Positions 50,718-59,752 of a stretch of DNA of 64,000 nt are shown in pieces. Source of the DNA: Aldehydirespirator sp965200005. Lineage in GTDB: Bacteria > Actinomycetota > Acidimicrobiia > Acidimicrobiales > Aldehydirespiratoraceae. The translations under genes and the position numbers were made by a program. The stretch lies in contig OZ241331.1 of the NCBI GenBank assembly GCA_965200005.1, positions 1,178,001-1,242,000 of the forward strand, written 5' to 3'. How positions within the stretch are numbered: the first letter of the stretch is position 1; the number at the start of each line of letters is the position of its first letter. The notes beneath the pieces are model-generated. The model was not told the origin of the DNA. It searched no databases and saw only the letters and a list, made by a program, of their open reading frames with translations.

Positions 50718-50811
50718 GCGCTCACAAAGACTGCAGCGGTACAGGTGGGTGGAGCCCCTGGTAGGGGTCGGGTGAGACCGATGGCATCGTGTTCCGCGCG
50801 GGGAGCGTCGG

Positions 50812-50817
50812 TAGGCT
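50812..50817 (+). promoter_or_regulatory. Internal leaderless -10 element before nuoJ2 (TAGGCT)
   Basis: TAGGCT followed by exactly 8 nt and a GTG at 50826, inside the 152-nt gap between nuoI and nuoJ of the second operon. Confidence 0.4.
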
Positions 50818-50825
50818 TGTGGCCC

Positions 50826-50873
50826 GTGTTGAGGTACCGCAGCGTTCGCCTCATTTGCAGCCCCCTTCGATGA
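50826..50873 (+). CDS. 15-aa leader peptide coupled to nuoJ2
   Basis: GTG-initiated mini-ORF of 15 codons plus stop (starts VLRYRSVRL). It begins exactly 8 nt after a TAGGCT hexamer, and its TGA overlaps the nuoJ ATG as ATGA. A leaderless mini-ORF could load ribosomes onto nuoJ, which lacks a clear ribosome binding site. No family; existence as a peptide is unproven. Confidence 0.35.
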   Translation: MLRYRSVRLICSPLR

Positions 50874-51412
50874 CGGCCACCGGCTCCGTGCTGGCTGCTG
50901 CTGCCTCCGACGGCGACTTGTTTGTCGCACAGAACGTGTTCTTCACGGTCATCGCTTTGGTGATGGTGATCGCTGCGATCCGCTGTGTCACCACCCGAAA
51001 TGTTGTTCACGCAGCGCTCTGGCTCGTGCTGGTTCTCGCCGGTGCTGCGGCACAGTTCATCTTGTTGGGCTCAGAGTTCGTGGCTGTCACCCAGGTGCTG
51101 GTGTACATCGGCGCCATCATCGTGTTGTTCCTGTTCGGGATCATGCTCACTAAAGCCTCGATGGGTGACGACGACTCCGTAGCCGGCGAGAAACGTGTAA
51201 TGGCCGGCTTGGTTGCGGTGCTGCTCCTGGTTGTGATGGGAATGGCTCTGATTGACAGTTTTTCAGACACCCGTGTTGTGATCTCTGAACCCCAAGGTTT
51301 CGAGCCTGTTTCTGATGCAATCTTTAGCCAATACATCGTTGCTTTTGAAGCTGTTTCGGTACTGTTGCTTGCTGCGTTGATCGGTGCCATCGTTGTGGCT
51401 CGCAAGGAGTAG
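50870..51412 (+). CDS. nuoJ: Complex I-like subunit J (second operon)
   Basis: 180-aa five-helix membrane subunit with VLVYIGAIIVLFLFGIML in helix 3. ATG 50870 is chosen over a GTG at 50789 because it gives the usual N-terminus. It follows an unusual 152-nt gap that contains a promoter-like element and a coupled mini-ORF. Confidence 0.93.
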   Translation: MTATGSVLAAAASDGDLFVAQNVFFTVIALVMVIAAIRCVTTRNVVHAALWLVLVLAGAAAQFILLGSEFVAVTQVLVYIGAIIVLFLFGIMLTKASMGDDDSVAGEKRVMAGLVAVLLLVVMGMALIDSFSDTRVVISEPQGFEPVSDAIFSQYIVAFEAVSVLLLAALIGAIVVARKE

Positions 51413-51425
51413 GGGACTTGACGGC

Positions 51426-51725
51426 GTGATCCTCAATCAGTTCCTGTTGCTGGCTGCGGTGCTGTTTTGCATCGGCGTGTACGGAGTCTTGGCGCGTCGT
51501 AACGGGATCATGGTTTTGATGTCTGTTGAAATCATCTTGAACTCTGTCAATATAAATCTGGTGGCTTTCGGAGCGTTCCGTGACCATGTAGGCGGCGAAG
51601 TGTTCGCCTTGTTTGTCATCGCCGTTGCAGCCGCCGAAGTAGGTATCGGCCTGGCGATTGTGCTGCTCATCTACCGCAACCGTCGAAGCATCGACCTCTC
51701 TGAGGCCGATCTCCTTAAGGGCTAG
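51426..51725 (+). CDS. nuoK: Complex I-like subunit K (second operon)
   Basis: 99-aa three-helix subunit with membrane glutamates in MSVEIILNSVN and AAAEVGIGLAI and a terminal ADLLKG. GTG 51426 gives the normal length; the longer upstream frame lies inside nuoJ. Confidence 0.94.
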   Translation: MILNQFLLLAAVLFCIGVYGVLARRNGIMVLMSVEIILNSVNINLVAFGAFRDHVGGEVFALFVIAVAAAEVGIGLAIVLLIYRNRRSIDLSEADLLKG

Positions 51726-51739
51726 GGAGGCTCGGGATC

Positions 51740-53908
51740 GTGTCGATGTTTGCCGGAGTGCTCGCTGCTACTTCCTCGACTGAATACGGACCATCGTCGG
51801 TCTCAAGTGCCGGATTCTTCTTGGATCATGCTTGGGTAGTGCCACTGCTGCCGGCGCTCTCGTTCCTCGCAATCTTGTTTTTCGGTAAGCGGATGCCACG
51901 TAAGGGTTCAGAGCTTGGTATCGCCGCTGTTGGTGCATCCTTTGTCTGGTCGGTTGGTGCTGCGATTACCTGGATCGGACACCGCGATGCGGCCCATGAA
52001 GGTGTCGCAGCGATACATCGAAGTGTCACCTGGTTCCACTCGGGCAACGTCGGCTACGACGCCGGAATCCTGGTCGATGGCCTGTCGGTGATGATGCTCT
52101 TTGTGGTTACCGCAGTGTCGCTGCTTGTTCACATCTACAGCACCGATTACGTCTCAGGCGACAGCCGCTACACCCACTTCTTTGCGTTCCTGAGCTTGTT
52201 CAGTGCAGCCATGCTGTTCTTCGTTCTCAGCGACAACCTGCTGCAGATGATCGTCGGCTGGGAGTTGGTCGGCGTTTGCTCGTTCGTGCTGATCGGTCAT
52301 TGGTGGGAAGAGAAACCCAACTCCGATGCGGCTCTCAAGGCTTTCTTCACTAACCGTGTGGGAGACGTCGGATTGCTCGTCGGCGTGTCGATCCTGTTCT
52401 TTGCTGCAGGCAACACTTTCGACACGCTCACCGTTACTGAGCGCATCAACGCTGGTGAGGTAAGTCACACCGCACTCATTGTGGCCTCGCTGTGTTTGCT
52501 GGCTGCGGTCATGTCCAAGTCGGGTCAGTTCATATTGCATACCTGGTTGCCCGATGCCATGGCAGGGCCGACACCAGTCTCAGCGTTGATCCACGCTGCG
52601 ACGATGGTCGTGGCCGGCATCTTTATGGTTGCTCGGCTCTATCCGGTGTTCTGGGAAGGCATGTCAATCGGTGGCTCCAGCATCAACATGTTGGCCCTTG
52701 TTGGTGCAGTCACACTGCTGTTTGGTGGGCTGCTCGCCTTTACCCAGAACGACATCAAAAAGGTGCTTGCCTATTCAACTGTGAGCCAGCTCGGTTACAT
52801 GGTTATGGCCCTAGGGGTTGGTGCCTGGACAGCGGCGATGTTTCACCTGTTCACACACGCCTTCTTTAAGGCATGCCTGTTCTTGGGCTCGGGTTCGGTT
52901 AGTCACGCGGTGCATAGCTTCGACATGAAGACCGACATGGGCGGATTGCGCAAACACATGCCCCACACCTACCGGACATTCCTGATCGCAACGGTGGCGC
53001 TTATGGGCTTGCCACCCTTAGCTGGCTTCTGGTCAAAAGACGAGATCCTCGCGGGTACCGGCGGTTGGGGGCTCTTCGGCGGTACTAGCGCTAACGGTGC
53101 TTACACGTTGATGCTGGTGATGGGAATGCTTGGAGCCGCCGTCACCGCGGCTTACATGACACGTGTCGTTTACCTGACCTTCTTCGGGACGTACCGAGGC
53201 CACGGCCATCCGCACGAATCAGGGCCCAGAATCCTCGGCCCGCTCTATGTTCTGGCGTTCTTTGCGGTCGTGGCAGGCCTGTTTAACATGCCCAAGGGTT
53301 TCCAGTTGTGGCCAACAGGTTGGCAGGAGCGTTTCGGTCACTATGTCGAGCCGGTGGCTTCGTACTTCCCGTCTATAGCGCATGCAAAGCCGAGCTGGAC
53401 TCTGGCAATCGTTTCCACGCTCGTGGCACTCTCAGGTGTGGGTCTGGCTTACCGCTACTACTTCAAGAACCTTGACGAGCGGGCTCGTGCCGCCGGTGAG
53501 TCACTTACAGAGATGACCGACGGGCCGGTGTCACGTGGCGGGCTACCGGGTGCTGTACATACGACTCTTGTGAACAAGTATTTCCTTGATCACCTCTACA
53601 CGGGAGTGATTGTCAAGGCGGTTAAGGGGCCGCTGGCACGCGCGACTTACTGGTCGAATCAGCGGATCATTGACGGTGCCGTAAACACCGCTGGTCGCAG
53701 CTCAGTGGCTGCCGGTCGTGCCGTCTATGACCGGATAGATCAGGGTCTCATTGACAATGTCATCGTTGACGGCTCCGGCCGAGCTTCTGATGCCTCCGGT
53801 GAGAGTCTGCGGGCCATGCAAACCGGCAAAGTGCAGCAGTACGCCGCCATCTTGTTCGGAGCCGCAACTGTGCTTGCCGGCGTGTTGATTCTCGTGGTCT
53901 CGATTTAG
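51740..53908 (+). CDS. nuoL: Complex I-like subunit L (second operon)
   Basis: 722-aa antiporter-like subunit, about 95 residues longer than the first copy, with extra sequence before the lateral helix (about 520-640). WELVGVCSFVLIG, WLPDAMAGPTPVSALIHAATMV and STVSQLGYMVMA are conserved. GTG start. The next gene, nuoM, is separated by exactly the span of a His-rich micro-ORF. Confidence 0.95.
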   Translation: MSMFAGVLAATSSTEYGPSSVSSAGFFLDHAWVVPLLPALSFLAILFFGKRMPRKGSELGIAAVGASFVWSVGAAITWIGHRDAAHEGVAAIHRSVTWFHSGNVGYDAGILVDGLSVMMLFVVTAVSLLVHIYSTDYVSGDSRYTHFFAFLSLFSAAMLFFVLSDNLLQMIVGWELVGVCSFVLIGHWWEEKPNSDAALKAFFTNRVGDVGLLVGVSILFFAAGNTFDTLTVTERINAGEVSHTALIVASLCLLAAVMSKSGQFILHTWLPDAMAGPTPVSALIHAATMVVAGIFMVARLYPVFWEGMSIGGSSINMLALVGAVTLLFGGLLAFTQNDIKKVLAYSTVSQLGYMVMALGVGAWTAAMFHLFTHAFFKACLFLGSGSVSHAVHSFDMKTDMGGLRKHMPHTYRTFLIATVALMGLPPLAGFWSKDEILAGTGGWGLFGGTSANGAYTLMLVMGMLGAAVTAAYMTRVVYLTFFGTYRGHGHPHESGPRILGPLYVLAFFAVVAGLFNMPKGFQLWPTGWQERFGHYVEPVASYFPSIAHAKPSWTLAIVSTLVALSGVGLAYRYYFKNLDERARAAGESLTEMTDGPVSRGGLPGAVHTTLVNKYFLDHLYTGVIVKAVKGPLARATYWSNQRIIDGAVNTAGRSSVAAGRAVYDRIDQGLIDNVIVDGSGRASDASGESLRAMQTGKVQQYAAILFGAATVLAGVLILVVSI

Positions 53909-53912
53909 CGCC

Positions 53913-54047
53913 ATGCCACACGCTGCAGAGCCACATATTGCAACGCCGCATAATGCAATGTCACACGATGCCATACCTCCATCACAGCCGCCACAACCGA
54001 TGATTGAAGAGCATCACGGATTGATCCAGGAGTTCAGGACGACATGA
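53913..54047 (+). CDS. 44-aa His/Pro-rich pentad-repeat micro-ORF between nuoL and nuoM
   Basis: ATG-initiated ORF that fills the nuoL-nuoM gap. It starts 4 nt after the nuoL stop and its TGA overlaps the nuoM ATG as ATGA. His recurs every five residues at 3, 8, 13 and 18 (PHAAE, PHIAT, PHNAM, SHDAI), followed by a Pro/Gln stretch and EEHHG. The DNA shows a matching imperfect 15-bp repeat. Such a peptide could bind metal or act as a spacer for translational coupling. No family recognised and no clear ribosome binding site. Confidence 0.45.
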   Translation: MPHAAEPHIATPHNAMSHDAIPPSQPPQPMIEEHHGLIQEFRTT

Positions 54048-55591
54048 CCGATTTCCTTAACGACTGGGGCCTCGTCCTCGTCACCTTCATCCCGCTGCTT
54101 GGTGCTGTGGTGTCACTACTGGTGCCGGCTGCCGAGGAGCAGGCCCACAAGATGGTGGCGCTGGTGTCATCGGTAGCGGCACTGGTCGTCGGAGTGTTGC
54201 TGGTGTTTGAGTTTGACTACGGCTCGGCCGGTGCTTTGCAGTTCGTGGTTGACGAACGCTGGATTGAGGTAATCAACAGCCGTTTCATCCTCGGACTTGA
54301 CGGCATCTCGCTACCGCTTATGGCTTTGACTCTCGTGGTTGTGCCGTTGTGTGTCATCTACTCGTGGGATCACATACCTGCGCCTGGCAATCCCAAAGCC
54401 TTCATGATCCTGATCCTGATTCTTGAGACAGGCATGGTGGGAACGTTCGTGGCACAGGATCTGATCCTGTTCTTCGTTTTCTTTGAGGTCGTGCTGCTGC
54501 CGATGTTCTTCATGATCGGTGTCTGGGGTGGCGAGAACCGCCGTTACGCCTCAATCAAGTTCTTCCTGTTCACGCTGTTCGGTTCGGCGTTGATGTTGCT
54601 CTCGTTCCTGGCGCTGTTCTTCCTTTCAACCGACCCAGTCACAGGTGAATCACTCCGCAGTTTCGACATGCGTTTGCTCTCCGACGTTGCCGGGGCAGGC
54701 ATTCTCGGCGCCACCCAGGCGTGGATCTTTGCGGGGATGTTCATCGGTTTTGGCGTAAAAGTGCCGATGTTCCCGTTCCACACTTGGTTGCCAGATGCTC
54801 ACACCGAGGCACCCACTGTGGGCTCGGTGATCCTTGCCGCAATCTTGCTAAAGCTCGGCACTTACGGCTTTGTCCGTATTGCTGTCCCGATGCTGCCCGA
54901 GGGTGCAGAAGTCTGGGCGCCATGGATCGGCCTACTTGCAGTGATCGGCATCATTTATGGAGCGCTCGGGTGCCTTGCACAGACCGACATGAAGCGTCTG
55001 ATCGCTTTCTCGTCAGTCGCGCATATGGGTTTCGTGATGCTCGGCATCGCTACTCTCACAGACTTCGGCATTAACGCCGCCATATTCGGAATGATCGCCC
55101 ACGGGATCATCACCGGAATGCTGTTCTTCCTTGCCGGTTCTGTTAAGGAGCGCTATCACACTCTTGAGATTCGCCGCCTTGGGGGTTTGTTGAAGCAGGC
55201 ACCTCGTATGGGTTGGATTCTCGGGTTTGTGTCTATGGCTTCACTTGGGTTGCCCGGTTTGGCCGGTTTCTGGGGTGAGTTCCCTGCGATCCTCTCGGCA
55301 TATTCTCCCGCCGAAGGTCTCTCCGTTGAGACATTCCGTACGTACATGGTCATAGCTGCCGTGGGCACGGTGCTCGCCGCTGGGTATCTGCTCTGGCTGT
55401 TGCAACGCACTGCCATGGGTGCACCTAAACCCGAATTCGCCAACAGCGATGAGATCGTTGATGTCACCCCGACCGAGTGGATTGCCTGGGCACCACTGCT
55501 TGTGGGAATCCTGTTGTTCGGGTTGTTGCCCGGTTTGATCTTTGATGTGACCGACCCCGCTGTGGTGGGATTGCTGGCCTCGAACGGCTAA
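54044..55591 (+). CDS. nuoM: Complex I-like subunit M (second operon)
   Basis: 515-aa antiporter-like subunit. FFEVVLLPMFFMIGVWGG has the key Glu, followed by HTWLPDAHTEAPTVGSVILA and FSSVAHMGFVMLG. It lacks the His/Asp-rich tail of the first copy. The ATG overlaps the micro-ORF stop. Confidence 0.95.
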   Translation: MTDFLNDWGLVLVTFIPLLGAVVSLLVPAAEEQAHKMVALVSSVAALVVGVLLVFEFDYGSAGALQFVVDERWIEVINSRFILGLDGISLPLMALTLVVVPLCVIYSWDHIPAPGNPKAFMILILILETGMVGTFVAQDLILFFVFFEVVLLPMFFMIGVWGGENRRYASIKFFLFTLFGSALMLLSFLALFFLSTDPVTGESLRSFDMRLLSDVAGAGILGATQAWIFAGMFIGFGVKVPMFPFHTWLPDAHTEAPTVGSVILAAILLKLGTYGFVRIAVPMLPEGAEVWAPWIGLLAVIGIIYGALGCLAQTDMKRLIAFSSVAHMGFVMLGIATLTDFGINAAIFGMIAHGIITGMLFFLAGSVKERYHTLEIRRLGGLLKQAPRMGWILGFVSMASLGLPGLAGFWGEFPAILSAYSPAEGLSVETFRTYMVIAAVGTVLAAGYLLWLLQRTAMGAPKPEFANSDEIVDVTPTEWIAWAPLLVGILLFGLLPGLIFDVTDPAVVGLLASNG

Positions 55592-57130
55592 GTGTCAATG
55601 CTGACCTTCTCGCAGGTGCTGGTTACCGCCTTTGAGCGGCCGCCGATTGACTGGCACGCGATCGCGCCCGAGTTGACGCTGCTGGCCTTTGGTGCGCTTC
55701 TGACACTGGTCGACATTGTGTGGCTGGAACGGGGGCGTGCTGTTGTGTCCGCACTGGCGTCGTTTGGCCTCTTGGCCTCGATGGTGCCAGTGTTGACTCT
55801 CGCCTTTGATGGCAACGACCGTGCCACGTTTTGGGGCGCATATGTGGTGGATGACTATGCGCTGGTGATGAAGGCAGTGTTCTTGCTTGCTGGCTATGTC
55901 GTGGTGCTGTTGTCCACGAATTACATCGCGGAAGGCGACTACTGGGAAAACGAGTACTACCAGATGCTGCTATCGGCAGTGCTGGGCATGGTTGTGATGG
56001 CATCCGCACGAGATCTAGTGACGATCTTTGTGGCACTTGAGTTGCTGTCAATACCTGCGTACTTGATGGCGACCTGGCGAAAACGTGACCTGCGAAGCAA
56101 CGAGGCGGGTCTTAAGTACTACCTGATGGGAGTGTTCGCTTCGGCGGTGCTCTTGTATGGCATGTCGCTGCTGTATGGCGCTACCGGCTCCACCTTGCTG
56201 GCGGACATAAACAGCGCAGTATCTGGCGGGGGTGCGCCGCTTGCTGTTGTAACGCTCGGCGTGATCTTCACCGTTGTCGGATTTGCGTTCAAGGTGTCGG
56301 CATTCCCGTTTCACACCTGGGCGCCTGACACCTATGAGGGCGCCCCGACACCGGTGACCGCCTTCTTGTCGGTGGCATCCAAAGCAGCTGGGTTCGTGGC
56401 GTTGCTCTCTCTTGTGTTTGTGGGCTTCTGGGGACGCTCAGATGTGTATCACCCACTGATGTGGGTGCTCGCGGCCGCCTCAATGTTTGGTGGCAACCTC
56501 ATGGCCCTGCGTCAGACGAATGCAGTCCGGATGCTGGCGTATTCAGGCGTTGCACAAGCCGGTTACATGCTGGCCCCACTTGCGGTAGCTGGTGAATCTA
56601 TGGCTGTGGCAGACGACGCTCTGTCGTCTGTGGTGACCTACCTGGTGATCTACGCAGCGATGAATCTCGGTGCTTTCGCTGTGATCATTGCCGTGGCGAG
56701 GCGGACAGCTTCTGCAGAGATCGGCACCTACAAGGGCCTGTTCCGTTACTCACCCGGACTCGCTGTAGCGATGACAATCTTTCTGATGGCACTAGCAGGC
56801 ATCCCGCCTCTGGGTGGCTGGTTTGCCAAGTTCGAGATAATCCTGGCGTTGATTTCACCGGGTACTGCCTGGGGAGTGGCGCTAGGTGTTGTCGTGGCGA
56901 TCAATTCCGTGATCGCCCTCTACTACTACGCTCGTATCGCTAGCTACATGTGGGTTGAAGCCCCACAAGCCGATGCTGAGTTCGATACCAACTCAACGAT
57001 CAGGGTGCCGACTTCGGTGTCGGCCGCTCTGGTTCTCACAGGCTTTGCAACCCTGGCCTTCGGCATATTGCCCCAATGGGTGGGTCACTTCACCGACGTC
57101 ACCCTCCTCACAGCCCTAATCGGCCTCTAA
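55592..57130 (+). CDS. nuoN: Complex I-like subunit N (second operon)
   Basis: 512-aa antiporter-like subunit. ALELLSIPAYLMATWRKRD, FHTWAPDTYEGAPTPVTAFLS and AYSGVAQAGYMLAP are conserved. GTG start directly after nuoM; last gene of the operon, followed by a hairpin terminator. Confidence 0.95.
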   Translation: MSMLTFSQVLVTAFERPPIDWHAIAPELTLLAFGALLTLVDIVWLERGRAVVSALASFGLLASMVPVLTLAFDGNDRATFWGAYVVDDYALVMKAVFLLAGYVVVLLSTNYIAEGDYWENEYYQMLLSAVLGMVVMASARDLVTIFVALELLSIPAYLMATWRKRDLRSNEAGLKYYLMGVFASAVLLYGMSLLYGATGSTLLADINSAVSGGGAPLAVVTLGVIFTVVGFAFKVSAFPFHTWAPDTYEGAPTPVTAFLSVASKAAGFVALLSLVFVGFWGRSDVYHPLMWVLAAASMFGGNLMALRQTNAVRMLAYSGVAQAGYMLAPLAVAGESMAVADDALSSVVTYLVIYAAMNLGAFAVIIAVARRTASAEIGTYKGLFRYSPGLAVAMTIFLMALAGIPPLGGWFAKFEIILALISPGTAWGVALGVVVAINSVIALYYYARIASYMWVEAPQADAEFDTNSTIRVPTSVSAALVLTGFATLAFGILPQWVGHFTDVTLLTALIGL

Positions 57131-57137
57131 CCCAGCC

Positions 57138-57155
57138 GCCGGGCCCCCGCCCGGC
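57138..57155 (+). terminator. Terminator of the second nuo operon
   Basis: Perfect inverted repeat GCCGGGC (57138-57144) / GCCCGGC (57149-57155) with a CCCC loop, 8 nt after the nuoN stop and followed by a pyrimidine-rich TCTCTCCTCGTTCG tract. T-run imperfect, as common in GC-rich actinobacteria. Confidence 0.6.
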
Positions 57156-57351
57156 TCTCTCCTCGTTCGCCTCTCGGCGTTGGCGCCAACCCCGGTCCGG
57201 CTGTTGTAACGAGTGGTATGGCCTTGGAGCGCCCCGCCCCGGAGCCTCCTGATGTACGGCGTGCGATCTCGCCCTACGATCGTTCTTGGTGTAGAGCCCG
57301 AGTCGGTCGACGCCAGATCACTTTGAGTTGGCGTGCTGGGAGGTTGATCAG

Positions 57352-57888
57352 ATGAGCGACGGCGATGCCAAAGCGTGGGCCGAGACGGTTGCGTACATGG
57401 CGATCCGGAGGGTTCAGCATCAATACGCGGACATCATGACCCGGCGGGCCTGGTCGGAGTTGTCAGACATCTTTGCTCAAGACTGCGCCATCACGATCGA
57501 CATCAAGCGTGACCTTTGGAAGGTCACGGGCCCCGATCAGATCGGCGACTTGATCGCTCGCCAGGTGCAGCGCTTTGATTTCTTTGAGTTCATCGCTCTG
57601 AGCACGGTCATGAGAATTGATGTGGAGGCGGGTCAAGCGACAACTCGGTTGTACATGCAAGAGGTCCGCCATCACGGCACAGAGTTCTGTCGCAGCGACG
57701 CCTTTGGCGTGTATCACGATGTTCTTAAACACAACGATGATGGCGCCTGGCGCTACAAACGCCGCCACTACCGAAGCCTTGCCCGCACTCCCGAGACGAA
57801 CCGCCCCGAAGCCAACCGCAGATGCGAGCACCGCGAACCCACACCAAAACGCGACATGGAAGTCCTGGGATCTTCGAACTCCCTCTAA
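57352..57888 (+). CDS. SnoaL-like (NTF2 fold) protein
   Basis: 178-aa protein of the SnoaL-like/NTF2 superfamily: AIRRVQHQYADIMTRRAWSELSDIFAQD (in parts), then beta strands TTRLYMQEVRHHG and a final WRYKRRHYRSL. Members act as ring cyclases, isomerases or dehydratases, or bind small hydrophobic ligands. The ATG has a GGAGG ribosome binding site (57339-57344 region). The C-terminal 35 residues are low complexity. About 200 nt without a gene precede it. Confidence 0.78.
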   Translation: MSDGDAKAWAETVAYMAIRRVQHQYADIMTRRAWSELSDIFAQDCAITIDIKRDLWKVTGPDQIGDLIARQVQRFDFFEFIALSTVMRIDVEAGQATTRLYMQEVRHHGTEFCRSDAFGVYHDVLKHNDDGAWRYKRRHYRSLARTPETNRPEANRRCEHREPTPKRDMEVLGSSNSL

Positions 57889-57989
57889 ACCACCCCAACC
57901 TCTGGCCCTAGTACCTCAGCAACCTCACACGGCGACCGCGCAGCTCCACGACCTGTCCGATGAGCCGATAACTCCGAATTCTGGGATGT

Positions 57990-59680
57990 CTAATTCAACG
58001 CTTCGTGTATCAAATTCAGCTTCTCTACCACTTCGGGGTGAATCTCATCGGGCCGCATCTCCGCTGCAAGCCGGTAGAAGTCCCGCTTGGGGATGTTCTC
58101 ATTGAGCGTCTCAAAGAGTTGACCAAAGAACTCTGTGCTTGCCTTTAGGCGCACCAAAGAGACGTGATCACCAAATAGGTCAGTTCCCTTAGGAATCTGA
58201 CGATCGAAAAAGTCGTCCACGGCACTCTCGAAGAGTGGAAGCTTAAGGAAGCGCTTTACGACATCCGGCTGGATCAGTTCTCTATCTCGTACCGTTGCCA
58301 GTGAAGAACCACTAGCCCGGACTCCATGCGCTGCTGCTTGGGACGATCCCGGGAGTCGCCGTCGAGCAAGCACACACCCTTGAGGCTTGCACAGACAGCG
58401 CGAGCGGCAAAGAAGTGATCTCTAGCGTTCTTGAGATTGCTACCACCAAGACGGTGAATAAAGGGTCTGCTGAGAAAGCAACTCATTGGATGACCTGTAA
58501 TTCGCGCCCATTCCCTCAGAATCAGCTCATCGGACTCTCCCTCAACATAGAGAATTGCACCTACTTCTCGTGCCAGTAGTATCTCCGTGGTAGCAACTCG
58601 TTTCAGTGCTTCGCGCAATTGATCGAGTTCAGTACGAGATGTAAGTGGACGGGGTTGTGGAGATGTAAACCCGATAACGCTGTCGGGATGAGTTAAGTTC
58701 AGAATCACTTCTGAGTGTGACGCGATGATGAGTTGACTCGACCGCTCCGAAGCTACCTTTCTGAGAAGGTCGTACACCTGTTGTTGCAGGATGACATGTT
58801 GGTGCGCATCAGGCTCATCCAGCAAGATGATGGTTGCTTGTCGTGCATACAGGAATGCGAGCACGAGCATTACCTGCAGCGTCCCACTACCTGCACTTGC
58901 TAAGTCAAGTGGACGTGAACGTTGGTTATGACGTGAAGACTCCGTGTACTCACAGATGATGTGTGGTTGTGCGGATGCAGAGTACTTCGGACGGAGCAAC
59001 TGGATTCCGAACAGGTCAGCTATCTGTTCAACAAGGCGCGTCCAGTCGTCTTTGCCCTTCTTGTCGCCACTGCCAGTTGTTGATCGCTCCGCAATTTCAT
59101 AGAGCAAGTTGCGCAGTATCTCGCCCGGTCGACCCTGACCAACCAAGAAGTCTTGCATCCCTCGATCATGCCGGGGTTCGTCACGGGCTATCCCCGACAG
59201 TGTCGGCACATGAACGACGCGCAACTTCTTAACGGGCTCTGGTGGGAAGTCGCGGACGTCCCTCGCGGTCATGCCGCGCGCTCCGACCGGGCGAACATAG
59301 ACCGTTTCGGGGCTGTGGTACGAGTACTCCACCCCGCATGTCCATGCTTCGCCATCCGAGTACCCGTCGACCATGATCTCAACGAGGCGTCGCTTGCGGT
59401 TGGGTGTCTGAACACGCCTGCTGCGCCACAGTAGGTTCATTTCCCGCAATGGAATTGCGGTTACGTCACTCCTCGTCAGTACCACGCCTGAGCGTCTCGT
59501 GTTGCTCTTGCGCTGAGCAGTCCAACGCTCAAGCCCGAGTTTCCATAGCGCTACGGCTTGCAGCAGGGTCGTTTTGCCTGAGTTGTTCGGCCCTGCCAGC
59601 ACTACCAGGTCCGATAGCTCGAATGTCTGCTCCCTAAATCGCTTCAGGTTGCGTATCGTGACTTGCCGGATCACCACCAC
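57990..59680 (-). pseudogene. OLD-family ATPase/nuclease broken by a frameshift
   Basis: ABC-type ATPase of the OLD (overcoming lysogenization defect) family with a TOPRIM-type nuclease domain. The first 468 codons hold Walker A GPNNSGKTT (30-38), the ABC-type SAGSGTLQ region, Walker B IILLDEPDAHQH, and TOPRIM pieces YVEGESDELIL and LLDGDSRD. The frame stops at TGA 58274-58276 just after QRYEIEN, and the rest (ELIQPDVVKRFLKLPLFE to 57990) continues in another frame. One missing base in AAC-CTG at about 58278 would restore a protein of about 560 aa. Sequencing error is possible. Such proteins are often defence or accessory genes. Confidence 0.75.
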
Positions 59681-59752
59681 CCCAAGTTACGCGTCGGCAC
59701 GCAGTTGTGGCGCCGTCGTGCTGTCAAAGAGCGTCGGCGAGTTGGTGGGTGA

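Noticed and set aside
58274..58276. TGA in the OLD-family gene considered as selenocysteine recoding
   Set aside because: Sequence after the TGA in the same frame is not homologous and soon stops; the conserved continuation is in another frame, so a frameshift explains it.
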